From an uncultured Alteromonadaceae bacterium (GTDB lineage Bacteria; Pseudomonadota; Gammaproteobacteria; Enterobacterales; Alteromonadaceae): DNA of 37,969 nt. How positions within the stretch are numbered: the stretch's first letter is position 1; every line of letters starts with the position of its first letter. The notes beneath the pieces were generated by a model. That model was not told where the DNA came from. It did not search any database and saw only the letters and a program-made list of their open reading frames with translations. The DNA is taken from positions 1-37,969 of the forward strand of contig CATMRP010000027.1 of assembly GCA_950073835.1 (NCBI GenBank), read 5' to 3'. This document shows positions 9,228 through 17,368 of this stretch, piece after piece. Position numbers and translations under genes: made by a program.

Positions 9228-10418
9228 TTATTTACCCAGTTCCAGTGCAGCCAGAATGAAAGGGCCTACGCCTTTGGCATCATTCGGGCGAATTGGCTCG
9301 CTCATGTAGTACTCAAAACTACCATCGCGATAAGGGTTACCGCCCAGGCCGGCTACCGCGCACACCTGATTCAGGGTGATGACGTTGGTGGCCGGATCCA
9401 CAGAAATCATTTGATCCACCAGCCCGGCAAAGCCTCTTTCTGCATGGGCGCGATAAGACTCAGGTAAAACGCCTAAATTCACCCCACGAGCCATGGCATA
9501 GGTCAGCATGGCCGTGCCGGAGGCTTCCAGGTAGTTTTCTTCACGATCGCCTAAATCGGTTACCTGATACCAGGCACCGGTTGGGTGCTGATATTTTACA
9601 ACCTGCGCCATGAATTTCTCAAAGCGGGCGGCCAGCCAGGCACGTTTGGAGTTTTGCACCGGCACAATATCCATCACGTCGACCATTGCCATGGCATACC
9701 AGCCAAGGGCTCGTGACCAGTGATGAGGTGACAAACCAGTCGCTTTGTCTGACCACTTCTGATCCCGTGATTCATCCCAACCATGACGTGGCAGGCCGGT
9801 TTTCGGGTCGTACAGGTGTTTTTCGATTAATTCGAACTGTAAAAACACATCATCGAGTTGCTCAGGATTTCTGGCGCGCATGATGTACTCTGCATAGAAA
9901 GGGGCCCCCATATACAGCCCATCGAGCCACATCTGACTCGGATAGCGCTTTTTATGCCAGAAGCCACCTTCGCTGGTACGCGGATGTTCATTTAGCTGGG
10001 CACGCAGCTTGTCTGCAGCCAGCATATATTTCTCATCACCAGTCTGATCATACAAAAAGAACAGCACTTTACCGGCATTGAGCATGTCGATATTAAATTT
10101 TTCTCTTTTATAGGTGTCGATATTACCCTGCTCATCAATAAGCTCGTCGTAATATCCCTTTAGGTAATCAAAATAACGCTTGTCACCGGTTTTTTCGTAA
10201 ACCCGGGCGAACCCCAACAGATTTAAACCGTGAACATAATCCCAGGTAGGCTCTTTATCCCAGTCCATCATCCAGGCCTGGGGGAAGCGAACCATTTCTG
10301 ATTCCACCATGCGTTGATACCAAGGCTTGGTGTTGTCCAGAGTGTCAGTTTGCGCCGCTGCCGCTGTTGTTATAAACAGCAAAGCAATCAGCGCTGTCCT
10401 CATCACCTGTCTTCTCAT
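9228..10418 (-). CDS. Unsaturated glucuronyl/rhamnogalacturonyl hydrolase, GH105
   Basis: A 396-residue (alpha/alpha)6-barrel enzyme of the YteR/RhiN type, which releases 4,5-unsaturated galacturonate from lyase-cleaved oligomers. The N-terminus is a signal peptide ending near AAAAQ (residue 23). Family marks are MMDWDKEPTWDYVHGL (active-site wall), MLNAGKVLF, RYPSQMWLDGLYMGAPFYAEY with catalytic Asp166, and SPHHWSRALGWYAMAMVD. Length is normal. It is the first gene of the operon and lies directly below the promoter/operator at 10452-10493. The signal peptide places it outside the cytoplasm, so unsaturated monomer would be made in the periplasm and need uptake, which fits the TRAP transporter in this locus. 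No pectate lyase that would make its substrate is in the window. Confidence 0.93.
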   Translation of the reverse strand: MRRQVMRTALIALLFITTAAAAQTDTLDNTKPWYQRMVESEMVRFPQAWMMDWDKEPTWDYVHGLNLLGFARVYEKTGDKRYFDYLKGYYDELIDEQGNIDTYKREKFNIDMLNAGKVLFFLYDQTGDEKYMLAADKLRAQLNEHPRTSEGGFWHKKRYPSQMWLDGLYMGAPFYAEYIMRARNPEQLDDVFLQFELIEKHLYDPKTGLPRHGWDESRDQKWSDKATGLSPHHWSRALGWYAMAMVDVMDIVPVQNSKRAWLAARFEKFMAQVVKYQHPTGAWYQVTDLGDREENYLEASGTAMLTYAMARGVNLGVLPESYRAHAERGFAGLVDQMISVDPATNVITLNQVCAVAGLGGNPYRDGSFEYYMSEPIRPNDAKGVGPFILAALELGK

Positions 10419-10451
10419 TTTCGACCCCTGTTGTAAAAATGTAAATAATTT

Positions 10452-10493
10452 ATGCTACCGGTAGCATTTTAGTAATTTTAGCAATGTTGTCAA
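10452..10493 (-). promoter_or_regulatory. Promoter and LacI-type operator of the GH105-CE8 operon
   Basis: Read on the minus strand: TTGACA (10488-10493), a 16-bp spacer, TAAAAT (10466-10471), then the perfect 16-bp palindrome ATGCTACCGGTAGCAT (10452-10467), which overlaps the -10 box by two bases. The operator half-site differs by one base from the TGCCACC form at the other sites. A repressor there would block transcription start of the operon. Confidence 0.8.
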
Positions 10494-10676
10494 CATGTAA
10501 ACACTATACCAAATATGGTTAATAATGCAGTGCTTTCGCTACAAAAGTAACATAAGCCGTTAATCTTTAGTATAAATGCACAGTGAGCCAGACCATACAG
10601 AGTAAGGATTGAGTGTTTCTAATGTGAAACAGCGGCGGCGAAAAAGATGAATTCTTAAAAATTTTGTGAATGAGGG

Positions 10677-10705
10677 TTGCCACCGGTAGCACTTATATCT
10701 ATATT
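10677..10705 (+). promoter_or_regulatory. Promoter and LacI-type operator of the TonB receptor gene
   Basis: TTGCCA (10677-10682), a 17-bp spacer and TATATT (10700-10705) form a strong sigma-70 promoter. The near-perfect palindrome TGCCACCGGTAGCA (10678-10691, one mismatched pair) covers the -35 box. The same overlap of operator and TTGCCA recurs at 30578. Confidence 0.8.
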
Positions 10706-10850
10706 GTTAAGCGCTTGTTAACCAAAACTCATAATAACAACAGGTTTAACAGAAACGAACTACGTACCCATGCACACAACATGTTCAGCAGATACTGACC
10801 GAATAAACAGGCTGCGGAACAGGTTAATAAAAAACGTGAGGAAGCCACGA

Positions 10851-13544
10851 ATGAAATTTGCCAAGAGTTTTACTAAAGCGCCATTAAGTCTGGCAGTCGC
10901 CTGCGCTCTGCTGACACCTGCAGTTTTACAAGCGCAGGAAAGTGAGGATATGGTTGAAGTGATTGAGGTACGTGCCTCAAGCTTTGCTGACAGTCTGCAA
11001 AAGGCCCTGATCACCAAACGCGCCTCAGCCGGCGCCGTTGATACCATTCTCGCTGAAGACATTGCCGACTTTCCGGATCAGAACCTTGCCGAGTCACTTC
11101 AACGTATCCCCGGGATCGCCATCAGCCGTGATGCCGGTCAGGGGCGTGAAATTACCGTTCGTGGTCTTAACTCCAGCTTTACCCGTGTACAGCTAAATGG
11201 CATGCAGGCGCAGTCACTGTCTGCCGGTCCTGGCGGTGTGCGTAAAAGCCGTGCATTCGACTTCAATGTATTTGCTTCTGAATTATTCAGCCAGTTGACC
11301 GTACATAAAACCTCTTCTGCCGAAATTGAAGAAGGCACTCTGGGCGCTACCGTGGACCTGACCACCGGCCGTCCGTTCGACTTTAAAGACAATGTAACCG
11401 CTTTGAATGTACAAGGCACTTATAACGACCAGTCTGAAGAAACCGATCCCAGACTTTCAGCATTAACCAGTTACACCAACGATGACCGCACTTTTGGTTT
11501 TCTGGTTTCAGCGTCGTTTTCGTCTCAGCTAATAAGCAACATCGGTGCTGACACCGGTCGTTGGGAAGATGACAGCTTCTGTACCGATGATTCCTGCCTG
11601 GGTACCCAAAGTGAAGATTTAAGCAGCTACTGGCATCCCCGTTTCCCACGTTTTGCCGATAAGAGCCACGAGCTGGACCGTACCGGCCTGACCGCGTCAA
11701 TACAATTTGCCCCGACCGAAGATACCACGGTTACCGTAGATGCCTTATACGCCAAAATTGAAGCCCAACGCCTGGAGCCGTTTATGCAGGCTATCTCTCT
11801 GGCACGGACTAACTCCCTGGGTGTTGGTCAGACTTACCTGACCGATTACACCATTGATGGTAACGATAGCATTGTGGCAGCAACCGCTCACGATGTAGAC
11901 GTGCGCTCGGAAAACTTTGAATCTAACTGGGAATCAGAATTTACTCAGTTCAGCGTGGATGTCGTACACCATATTAATGACGACCTCAAACTGCACCTGT
12001 TAGCCGGTACCTCTGAGTCGGTGCTGGATAATCGTGAAACTACCATTATTTACGAGCACTTCAGTGAGAATGACTCGCGCCGCATGCTCGATTACGCCGA
12101 AAGCAGCTCTGCAGTCACCTTTGATTACAGCAATCCAATGAGTCCGACCATTGGCTACAGCTTTGATACCACGGATCCGGCCAACTGGGAATTATCAGAG
12201 TACCGCGACCGTTTGTATGATGCAGAATCCAGCTACGACAACGCACGCCTTGATTTTGCCTACATCCTGAATGATTCTGTCACCCTGAAAGGTGGTGTTA
12301 CCTACAAAGATTACATGTATGAAATTGCCGGTTCACGGGCCGACGGCACCTTTGCCAATGCCGATGCGGCCGACGGCACCGTAGATAACGTCGCTTTTGG
12401 TATCAGCAATGTAGTCACCGCTGCAGACGGTAATGTAGTGAGTGCCGGAGGTCAGTCGTTCTTTATGGCCGACAATGCCCAACTGCCGCAGTTTTTGGCC
12501 AGCGGCGGCTGGAGCTATGCGCCTCGCGGTGGTGACACCTATGCGGTTGGCGAAGAAAACATGAGTTACTTTATTCAGGCTGACTTCTTCTTCCCGGTCG
12601 GCGATATGGACCTGCGCGGTAACGCTGGTGTGCGCTATGCGACAACCGATGTTGAATCTACGGGTCTGGTAAACGGTGACCCAACCACAGTGAAAAACGA
12701 TTACAGCGATACGCTGCCATCGGTTAACCTGGCCCTTGATCTCACCGAAGACGTGGTTCTACGTGCTTCTTATGCCGATGTAATGTCTCGTCCTGGCCTG
12801 AGCACTTTGTCGCCGGGTGGTAGTGTGGATCCATTTAACCTGGCGGTCAGCTATGGTAACCCGTTTATCGAACCCTTCCGGGCTACCAATTACGACCTGT
12901 CTGCAGAGTACTATTTTGCTGAAGGCGCATTACTGTCTTTTGCTTACTTTATCAAAGACATTGAGTCGTTCCCGACTAACGAAACCAGCACCCTTAACTG
13001 GCAGCAAATTGGCTTACCAGACAGCGTACTGGGTGGTCAGGCTGATATCGTCAATAACGCCGATTTTGAAGTGCGTCGCCCGGTTAATGGTGGCGGTGGT
13101 AAGCTCGATGGCTATGAAGTGCAGTACCAACAAACAGTGGATTTCCTGCCCGGACCTGAGTGGGTGAAAAAATTCGGTGTGTTGGCTAACATGACATTCG
13201 TTGATGCCGACGTAAACCTCACCGGTCAGTCAGACAGATCGTCTAACTTCACGGTTTACTGGGAAAATGACCTGTTTAGTGCCCGCGTTTCCATGGCTAA
13301 ACGCAGTGAATTTACCACCTCATTCCAGAGTGATCCAAACAAACAACGCTATGTGGATGGCACGACACACATTGATTTCTCGGCCAGTTACAACGTGTCA
13401 GAAAACCTTAAAGTGTCGATTGAAGGGATTAACCTGACCGATGAGCCGATTGTCGCCCTGGTTTCACCGAATATTGGTGGACGCTTGTGGAACGTGACCC
13501 AAACCGGTCGTCAGTTCTTCATCGGTGCCAGCTACAGAATGTAA
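10851..13544 (+). CDS. TonB-dependent outer-membrane receptor (TonB-Xanth-Caul type)
   Basis: An 897-residue outer-membrane receptor. The signal peptide (residues 1-~28) ends at LQAQ. The plug domain follows: DMVEVIEVRASS as TonB box and entry, FPDQNLAESLQRIPGIAISRD, GQGREITVRGLNSSFTRVQLNGMQ. A 22-strand barrel ends NIGGRLWNVTQTGRQFFIGASYRM with the C-terminal aromatic-X-Met assembly signal. The family carries oligosaccharides in Xanthomonas and marine gammaproteobacteria; neighbours point to pectic oligomers. I chose the ATG at 10851 because GAGGAAG lies seven bases before it and a signal peptide follows; the frame is open further up to 10770 but adds a charged, non-signal segment. No signal-transduction (STN) domain is present. 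It is probably repressed through the operator over its -35 box. Confidence 0.95.
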   Translation: MKFAKSFTKAPLSLAVACALLTPAVLQAQESEDMVEVIEVRASSFADSLQKALITKRASAGAVDTILAEDIADFPDQNLAESLQRIPGIAISRDAGQGREITVRGLNSSFTRVQLNGMQAQSLSAGPGGVRKSRAFDFNVFASELFSQLTVHKTSSAEIEEGTLGATVDLTTGRPFDFKDNVTALNVQGTYNDQSEETDPRLSALTSYTNDDRTFGFLVSASFSSQLISNIGADTGRWEDDSFCTDDSCLGTQSEDLSSYWHPRFPRFADKSHELDRTGLTASIQFAPTEDTTVTVDALYAKIEAQRLEPFMQAISLARTNSLGVGQTYLTDYTIDGNDSIVAATAHDVDVRSENFESNWESEFTQFSVDVVHHINDDLKLHLLAGTSESVLDNRETTIIYEHFSENDSRRMLDYAESSSAVTFDYSNPMSPTIGYSFDTTDPANWELSEYRDRLYDAESSYDNARLDFAYILNDSVTLKGGVTYKDYMYEIAGSRADGTFANADAADGTVDNVAFGISNVVTAADGNVVSAGGQSFFMADNAQLPQFLASGGWSYAPRGGDTYAVGEENMSYFIQADFFFPVGDMDLRGNAGVRYATTDVESTGLVNGDPTTVKNDYSDTLPSVNLALDLTEDVVLRASYADVMSRPGLSTLSPGGSVDPFNLAVSYGNPFIEPFRATNYDLSAEYYFAEGALLSFAYFIKDIESFPTNETSTLNWQQIGLPDSVLGGQADIVNNADFEVRRPVNGGGGKLDGYEVQYQQTVDFLPGPEWVKKFGVLANMTFVDADVNLTGQSDRSSNFTVYWENDLFSARVSMAKRSEFTTSFQSDPNKQRYVDGTTHIDFSASYNVSENLKVSIEGINLTDEPIVALVSPNIGGRLWNVTQTGRQFFIGASYRM

Positions 13545-13646
13545 CGATTTTACAGTGTGCCCAAGGATCATTTGATCCGCTGTTGGACCGGGTTGGGAAA
13601 CAGGTGTTAAGAACCAATTTAACACGTGCTCCCAACCCCGGCCCTC

Positions 13647-13684
13647 AGGCCATTTTTTACAAATGGCCTTTTTTTTATTTTTTA
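13647..13684 (+). terminator. Strong Rho-independent terminator after the TonB receptor gene
   Basis: The arms AGGCCATTT and AAATGGCCT (9 bp) are separated by a 5-base loop and followed by an eight-base T-run and then ATTTTTT. It lies about 100 bp after the receptor stop and ends at the ribosome-binding site of the next gene, leaving no room for a separate promoter between them. Confidence 0.92.
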
Positions 13685-13694
13685 AGGAGAAAAG

Positions 13695-14450
13695 ATGAAA
13701 CGCGTTTTATTTGCGCTGATACTCTCGGCTTTTTGCTCTCATTCTCTTGCCTGGGATCCAACCCGTGTAGCGCTGCATCTGGTGGGCGACTCCACGATGT
13801 CTGACAAACCCAATCTGGCTTATCCCGAACGTGGCTGGGGCCAGTTGCTGCCTCAGTACATGAACGAAGAACTGGAAATTGTAAATCACGCTGCCAATGG
13901 CCGCAGTACCCGCCGTTTTATTAATGAAGGGCGTTGGGCACTGGTGTTATCTGAGCTCAAAGAAGGCGATTACGTGTTAATTCAGTTTGGCCATAACGAC
14001 CAGAAAAAGGACGATCCGGCCCGCTACGCCTCGGTAGATAAAGACTATCCGGCGTTTTTACGTCAGTACATTAAAGAAGTACGTGAGCACAAAGCCATTC
14101 CGATGATCGCCAGCTCTATTTGCCGACGCCACTTTGATGAAGAAGGTAACCTGCAACGTAAACTCATCGATTACGCGAGCGCTGCCAGACAAGTGGCTAA
14201 ATCAGAAGGGGTTGAGTTTTTCGACCTCAACGAACAAACCTGTGGATTCTTAAAATCCATCGGTGAACCGGAAAGTCGCCAGTATTTTATTCAGGTACCG
14301 CCGGATTTATACACCCGCTATCCGGATGGCAAAACCGACAATACTCATTTAAATGTGGTCGGCGCATCCAAGGTAGCGCAGTTTTTTATTCGCGATTTGC
14401 GAGAGCGCAATCACCCATTAGCGAACTACGTTTACCGCGATTCATTGTAA
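13695..14450 (+). CDS. Rhamnogalacturonan acetylesterase, carbohydrate esterase family 12
   Basis: A 251-residue SGNH hydrolase that removes acetyl groups from galacturonate in rhamnogalacturonan. The signal peptide ends near SHSLA (residue 19). The four SGNH blocks are present: LVGDSTMSD (Ser33), HAANGRST (Gly69), FGHND (Asn101) and DNTHLN (Asp215, His218). AAGGAGAAAAG precedes the ATG. It follows the TonB receptor on the same strand with only the strong terminator between them, so it is made either by read-through or from a promoter not visible to me. Its stop faces the convergent SDR gene at 14525. Export fits action on oligomers in the periplasm before GH28 and GH105 can cut. Confidence 0.93.
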   Translation: MKRVLFALILSAFCSHSLAWDPTRVALHLVGDSTMSDKPNLAYPERGWGQLLPQYMNEELEIVNHAANGRSTRRFINEGRWALVLSELKEGDYVLIQFGHNDQKKDDPARYASVDKDYPAFLRQYIKEVREHKAIPMIASSICRRHFDEEGNLQRKLIDYASAARQVAKSEGVEFFDLNEQTCGFLKSIGEPESRQYFIQVPPDLYTRYPDGKTDNTHLNVVGASKVAQFFIRDLRERNHPLANYVYRDSL

Positions 14451-14491
14451 TTCCAATCTGCATAGAAGCTTACCCGCGAAAGCAGGTATAT

Positions 14492-14520
14492 CAGGCCAGC
14501 AGTAGGTCAAAGCTGGCCTG
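14492..14520. terminator. Hairpin between convergent CE12 and SDR genes
   Basis: CAGGCCAGC and GCTGGCCTG form a 9-bp GC-rich stem with an 11-base loop between two converging stop codons. There is no T-run on either side, so it may mark transcript ends without being a classic intrinsic terminator. Confidence 0.5.
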
Positions 14521-14524
14521 GTAT

Positions 14525-15130
14525 TCAGGGATTCAACTCAAACTCGTTTGCGCGAATAAACAACACATCCCCGGGCGTAAAATCACCGTTAATGACCTGC
14601 ATCACATAGTCGCTGAATTGCTCACAGGTCATCATATTATTGTTAGGCAAATCAAAGTAATCGCGGAATTTGGTATCAATGGCGCCGGGGCATAAACAAA
14701 TAGAGTTATAACCATCGGCGGCGAGGCTTTTCGATAAGGTGATCACCCCGGCCTTAGACGCGCAGTAAGACGACCAGTCCTTGTAAGCATTAAACCCGGC
14801 CGTTGATGACACTTGAATTAACTGCGTGGAATCAGAAGCAGTAAGCGCATACTTACATACATAATAAGTCCCCACCAGATTCACCTGAATATCATTGACC
14901 CACAACGCACTGTCAGACTCCAGAATACGCTTAGGATGAATACAACCGGCATTGTTGATCACAATATCATAGGGGGCTGAAAGTCTGGCAAAGTACCCTT
15001 TAACAGAGTCTTCGCCGGTGACGTCGAGCTCACTGCGCCCTGGAGTATCGATATGAAACTGATCGCCGTATTGCAGCTTAAAACTCTGCGCCCAGTCTCC
15101 GCTGCCGCCGGTAATTAAAATTCGCTTCAT
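14525..15130 (-). CDS. SDR-family oxidoreductase
   Basis: A 201-residue short-chain dehydrogenase/reductase, shorter than the usual ~250. The nucleotide-binding turn is TGGSGDWA, a loose form of TGxxxGxG; NNAG lies mid-protein, the catalytic Ser is in VSSTAG, and the YxxxK pair is in SSYCASKAG. The post-catalytic CPGAIDT is present. It overlaps the cytidylyltransferase gene by 4 bp (ATGA), so the two are probably translated together. Such a pair suggests reduction and CTP activation of a polyol phosphate for a surface polymer, as in CDP-ribitol or CDP-glycerol systems. This is an inference and the substrate is unknown. No pectin-regulon operator lies upstream. Confidence 0.85.
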   Translation of the reverse strand: MKRILITGGSGDWAQSFKLQYGDQFHIDTPGRSELDVTGEDSVKGYFARLSAPYDIVINNAGCIHPKRILESDSALWVNDIQVNLVGTYYVCKYALTASDSTQLIQVSSTAGFNAYKDWSSYCASKAGVITLSKSLAADGYNSICLCPGAIDTKFRDYFDLPNNNMMTCEQFSDYVMQVINGDFTPGDVLFIRANEFELNP

Positions 15131-15576
15131 GATCTTTTAATCTCCGGATTTTCATGTTTATCGGCGGTACTTTTGAGCTTATTGTATTGCTCGGTAATTT
15201 GTTGCTTTAACCGGGTGGTACTCACGCCCTCACCATACGGGAAGTAATAAACTTCCACGCCTAAATCGCGAAGATAGTCATACTTTCCTCGCCAGTCATC
15301 ACCTACCACAAAAACATCGATATTCAGATCTTTCACCCGCTCAGTGTGATCCAGAGAGCGCTGGGGGATTACCATATTGGGATATTTTAACGCAGAAATA
15401 ATCGCCGCCCGCTCTTCATAAGGCACAGCAGGGGGATTTTTATACGTACAGACAAGTTCATCAGTGCTCACGCCTACAATTAACGTTCCACCGAACCCCG
15501 CGCCATATTCAATCATTTTAAGGTGGTTACTGTGAAATAAATCAAAGGTGCCGGATACATAGACTATTGGTTTCAT
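15127..15576 (-). CDS. Glycerol-3-phosphate cytidylyltransferase-like nucleotidyltransferase
   Basis: A 149-residue nucleotidyltransferase of the TagD/RfaE-C type. GTFDLFHSNH is the nucleotide-binding signature (usually GxFDxxHxGH; here Asn replaces Gly), and EGVSTTRLK near the end matches the RTxGISTT segment. These enzymes join CTP (or ATP) to a phosphorylated polyol or sugar. The start is the ATG at 15576 with AGGA nine bases upstream; an in-frame ATG at 15603 lacks a ribosome-binding site. It lies 52 bp after the LytTR regulator on the same strand and overlaps the SDR gene. The substrate cannot be named; glycerol 3-phosphate is only the family label. Confidence 0.85.
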   Translation of the reverse strand: MKPIVYVSGTFDLFHSNHLKMIEYGAGFGGTLIVGVSTDELVCTYKNPPAVPYEERAAIISALKYPNMVIPQRSLDHTERVKDLNIDVFVVGDDWRGKYDYLRDLGVEVYYFPYGEGVSTTRLKQQITEQYNKLKSTADKHENPEIKRS

Positions 15577-15628
15577 TTTTATTATTCCTGCAAAGCGATG
15601 CATTCAGGATAACATTGTTTAAGCGGGG

Positions 15629-16345
15629 TTACAGTGATAACCGTTGCCTGAATGCCTGGGCCTGACGACGTGAGGGCACCAGAATACGCCCGTTTTGCAT
15701 GCGTACCTGCCATTGGCCACTCAGGGGGACTTCGATGTCTTCGATAAAGGCCAGGTTGATAATTTCTGAACGATTGATGCGGAAAAACTCGGCTTCGGGT
15801 AAGCGTGCTTCGATATGCGAAATGGCTTTATTTAACATGGGTTTATGCTGTTCAAAATAGACCCGCGTGTAATTACCAACCGATTCAAACAGCTGCACCT
15901 GCTTCAGCCTTATCAACCAGCATTGTTCGCCGTCTTTTAAAAACAACTGACTGTCGCCATGCAGTCTGGACTCGCTGGTAACAGCCTCTTGCGCCGCAAG
16001 TTGCGCTTCAGCTTTAGCCAGGGCTTTGGTTAAACGCGGTAACGTGATTGGTTTAAGTAAATAATCCAGCGCATCTACCTCAAAGGAGCGCACGGCATAT
16101 TCGTCAAAGGCGGTGGTAAACACCACTTTCGGCAATACCTCAAGTTGCTCGAGTAAATCAAAGCCGGTGCCGCCGGGTAAATCGATATCCAGCAGAATAA
16201 GATCAGGCTGCAAGTCGTTAATAAGCGCTGTGGCATTTTCCACCGTGTCGGCCTGCCCCACGAGGGTAACATCGGGCAGTTGCGAAAGCTGCTCGCACAA
16301 CTCCAGTCTCGCCAGTCGACTGTCTTCTACTATGACTACCCGCAT
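15629..16345 (-). CDS. LytTR-family response regulator
   Basis: A 238-residue two-component regulator. The receiver domain (1-~115) has acidic EDS at 7-9, phospho-acceptor Asp53 in LLDIDLPG, Thr in VFTTAFDEYA and Lys98 in LLKPI. The LytTR DNA-binding domain (~135-238) shows LFESVGNYTRVYF, EAEFFRINRSEIINL and VPSRRQAQAFRQRL. It overlaps the partner kinase gene by 10 bp. LytTR proteins bind imperfect direct repeats; I could not pick out such a site with confidence. Targets may include its own operon, but nothing in the sequence links it to the pectin genes. Confidence 0.95.
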   Translation of the reverse strand: MRVVIVEDSRLARLELCEQLSQLPDVTLVGQADTVENATALINDLQPDLILLDIDLPGGTGFDLLEQLEVLPKVVFTTAFDEYAVRSFEVDALDYLLKPITLPRLTKALAKAEAQLAAQEAVTSESRLHGDSQLFLKDGEQCWLIRLKQVQLFESVGNYTRVYFEQHKPMLNKAISHIEARLPEAEFFRINRSEIINLAFIEDIEVPLSGQWQVRMQNGRILVPSRRQAQAFRQRLSL

Positions 16346-17367
16346 GGTTTATCCTTATACGGTATTTGTACCCTTGCCACGACCTTGTCTTGTTGTTGAC
16401 TCAGCGTAAACGCCTGCTGCTCTGCATAAAGTATTGCAAGCCGCTGGCGAATATTATCAACACCGATGCCACCCTCTCCGGCCTTCAGTGACCCCGGGTT
16501 GCCCACTTCAATCAGCAGGCATTGCCCGGCTAGCCGGATAGATACGGTTACGACGCCACCCTGTACCTGCCTGGCGATACCATGCTTAATGGCATTCTCC
16601 ACCAGTAATTGCAGCATTAATCGCGGCACGGGGCAATCCTGGCAAACTTTATCGTCCACCGTTACCTGGTAGGCCAGCCGGGATTCATACTGCATTTTCA
16701 TCAGGCTCACGTATGTCTCAACAATGGCCAGTTCGGCACACAGCGATGAAGTTTCCCCGGCATCACTTTGCAAATTATACCTTAGCATATCAGCCAGATT
16801 GGCCAGCATATCCCGGGCCTTCGCGGCATCTTCTAAAATCAGCGCACGAATATTATTGATGCAGTTAAACATAAAGTGCGGATTCAGTTGGCTTAGCAAC
16901 GCGTTTAACTGCGCTTGTTGCAGGTTTTGCTGCAAATCTTCCTGAGACGTTTCCAGCTCATCCACTTTACGTTGCCGGGTGATAAAAAAGTACAGGCCAC
17001 TCCAGATAAGCAAAACCGCCCAAACCACCAGCAGATTGTTAATAAACAGCAAATCCAGTGCGCCACTAGCCTGCTGGATAATCGGGTTGTTGATGACCAC
17101 CAGGGTGCCGAGCATCAGACTCGTTGCGCCGGCCGCACCAAGCAGGGACGCTGTCACAACGCCGGCAACCACTTTCAACAAGGGTAACCGCTGCCACCGG
17201 CGATACCAGATGCGCAAACAATGTGAGGCGGCCATAGCAAAGGTATACAGGATAAAAACAGCGATAAATAACGGATAACTAACAACCCCTGCGGCCACTT
17301 TTAACAGTGAGTCGATGGCGTAGAATAATCCCCAACCGGTAACCTGGAGCAGCCAGTATTGTTTCAC
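16336..17367 (-). CDS. Sensor histidine kinase, LytS/YehU (His_kinase) family
   Basis: A 343-residue membrane kinase. Four or so hydrophobic segments fill residues ~5-130, without a large external domain. A coiled coil (~131-158) leads to the H-box LNPHFMFNCINNI with His164. The N-box is VENAIKHGIA and the G-box GGIGVDNIRQRL. It is the partner of the LytTR regulator. I use the GTG at 17367: GGGAG lies six bases upstream, and the codon is one base after the TAG of the hydrolase gene, suggesting coupling. The open frame continues to 17427, but that part lies inside the hydrolase gene and is Arg-rich. The signal sensed is unknown. Confidence 0.92.
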   Translation of the reverse strand: MKQYWLLQVTGWGLFYAIDSLLKVAAGVVSYPLFIAVFILYTFAMAASHCLRIWYRRWQRLPLLKVVAGVVTASLLGAAGATSLMLGTLVVINNPIIQQASGALDLLFINNLLVVWAVLLIWSGLYFFITRQRKVDELETSQEDLQQNLQQAQLNALLSQLNPHFMFNCINNIRALILEDAAKARDMLANLADMLRYNLQSDAGETSSLCAELAIVETYVSLMKMQYESRLAYQVTVDDKVCQDCPVPRLMLQLLVENAIKHGIARQVQGGVVTVSIRLAGQCLLIEVGNPGSLKAGEGGIGVDNIRQRLAILYAEQQAFTLSQQQDKVVARVQIPYKDKPCG

Positions 17368-17368
17368 G

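Larger units (their letters stand above)
10419..10850. other. Divergent intergenic region, GH105 operon / TonB receptor
   Basis: These 432 bases carry no credible gene. They hold one promoter on each strand, each with its own CCGGT-centred operator about 225 bp apart (10452-10467 and 10678-10691). The spacing would allow one repressor tetramer to bridge both, which is an inference. AAGCGCTT at 10709-10716 and a long AT-rich stretch have no assigned role. The receptor leader is about 140 bases. Confidence 0.75.

Noticed and set aside
10770..10850. In-frame N-terminal extension of the TonB receptor
   Set aside because: The extension is Arg/Asn/Thr-rich and not signal-like; the ATG at 10851 has a good ribosome-binding site and begins a proper signal peptide.
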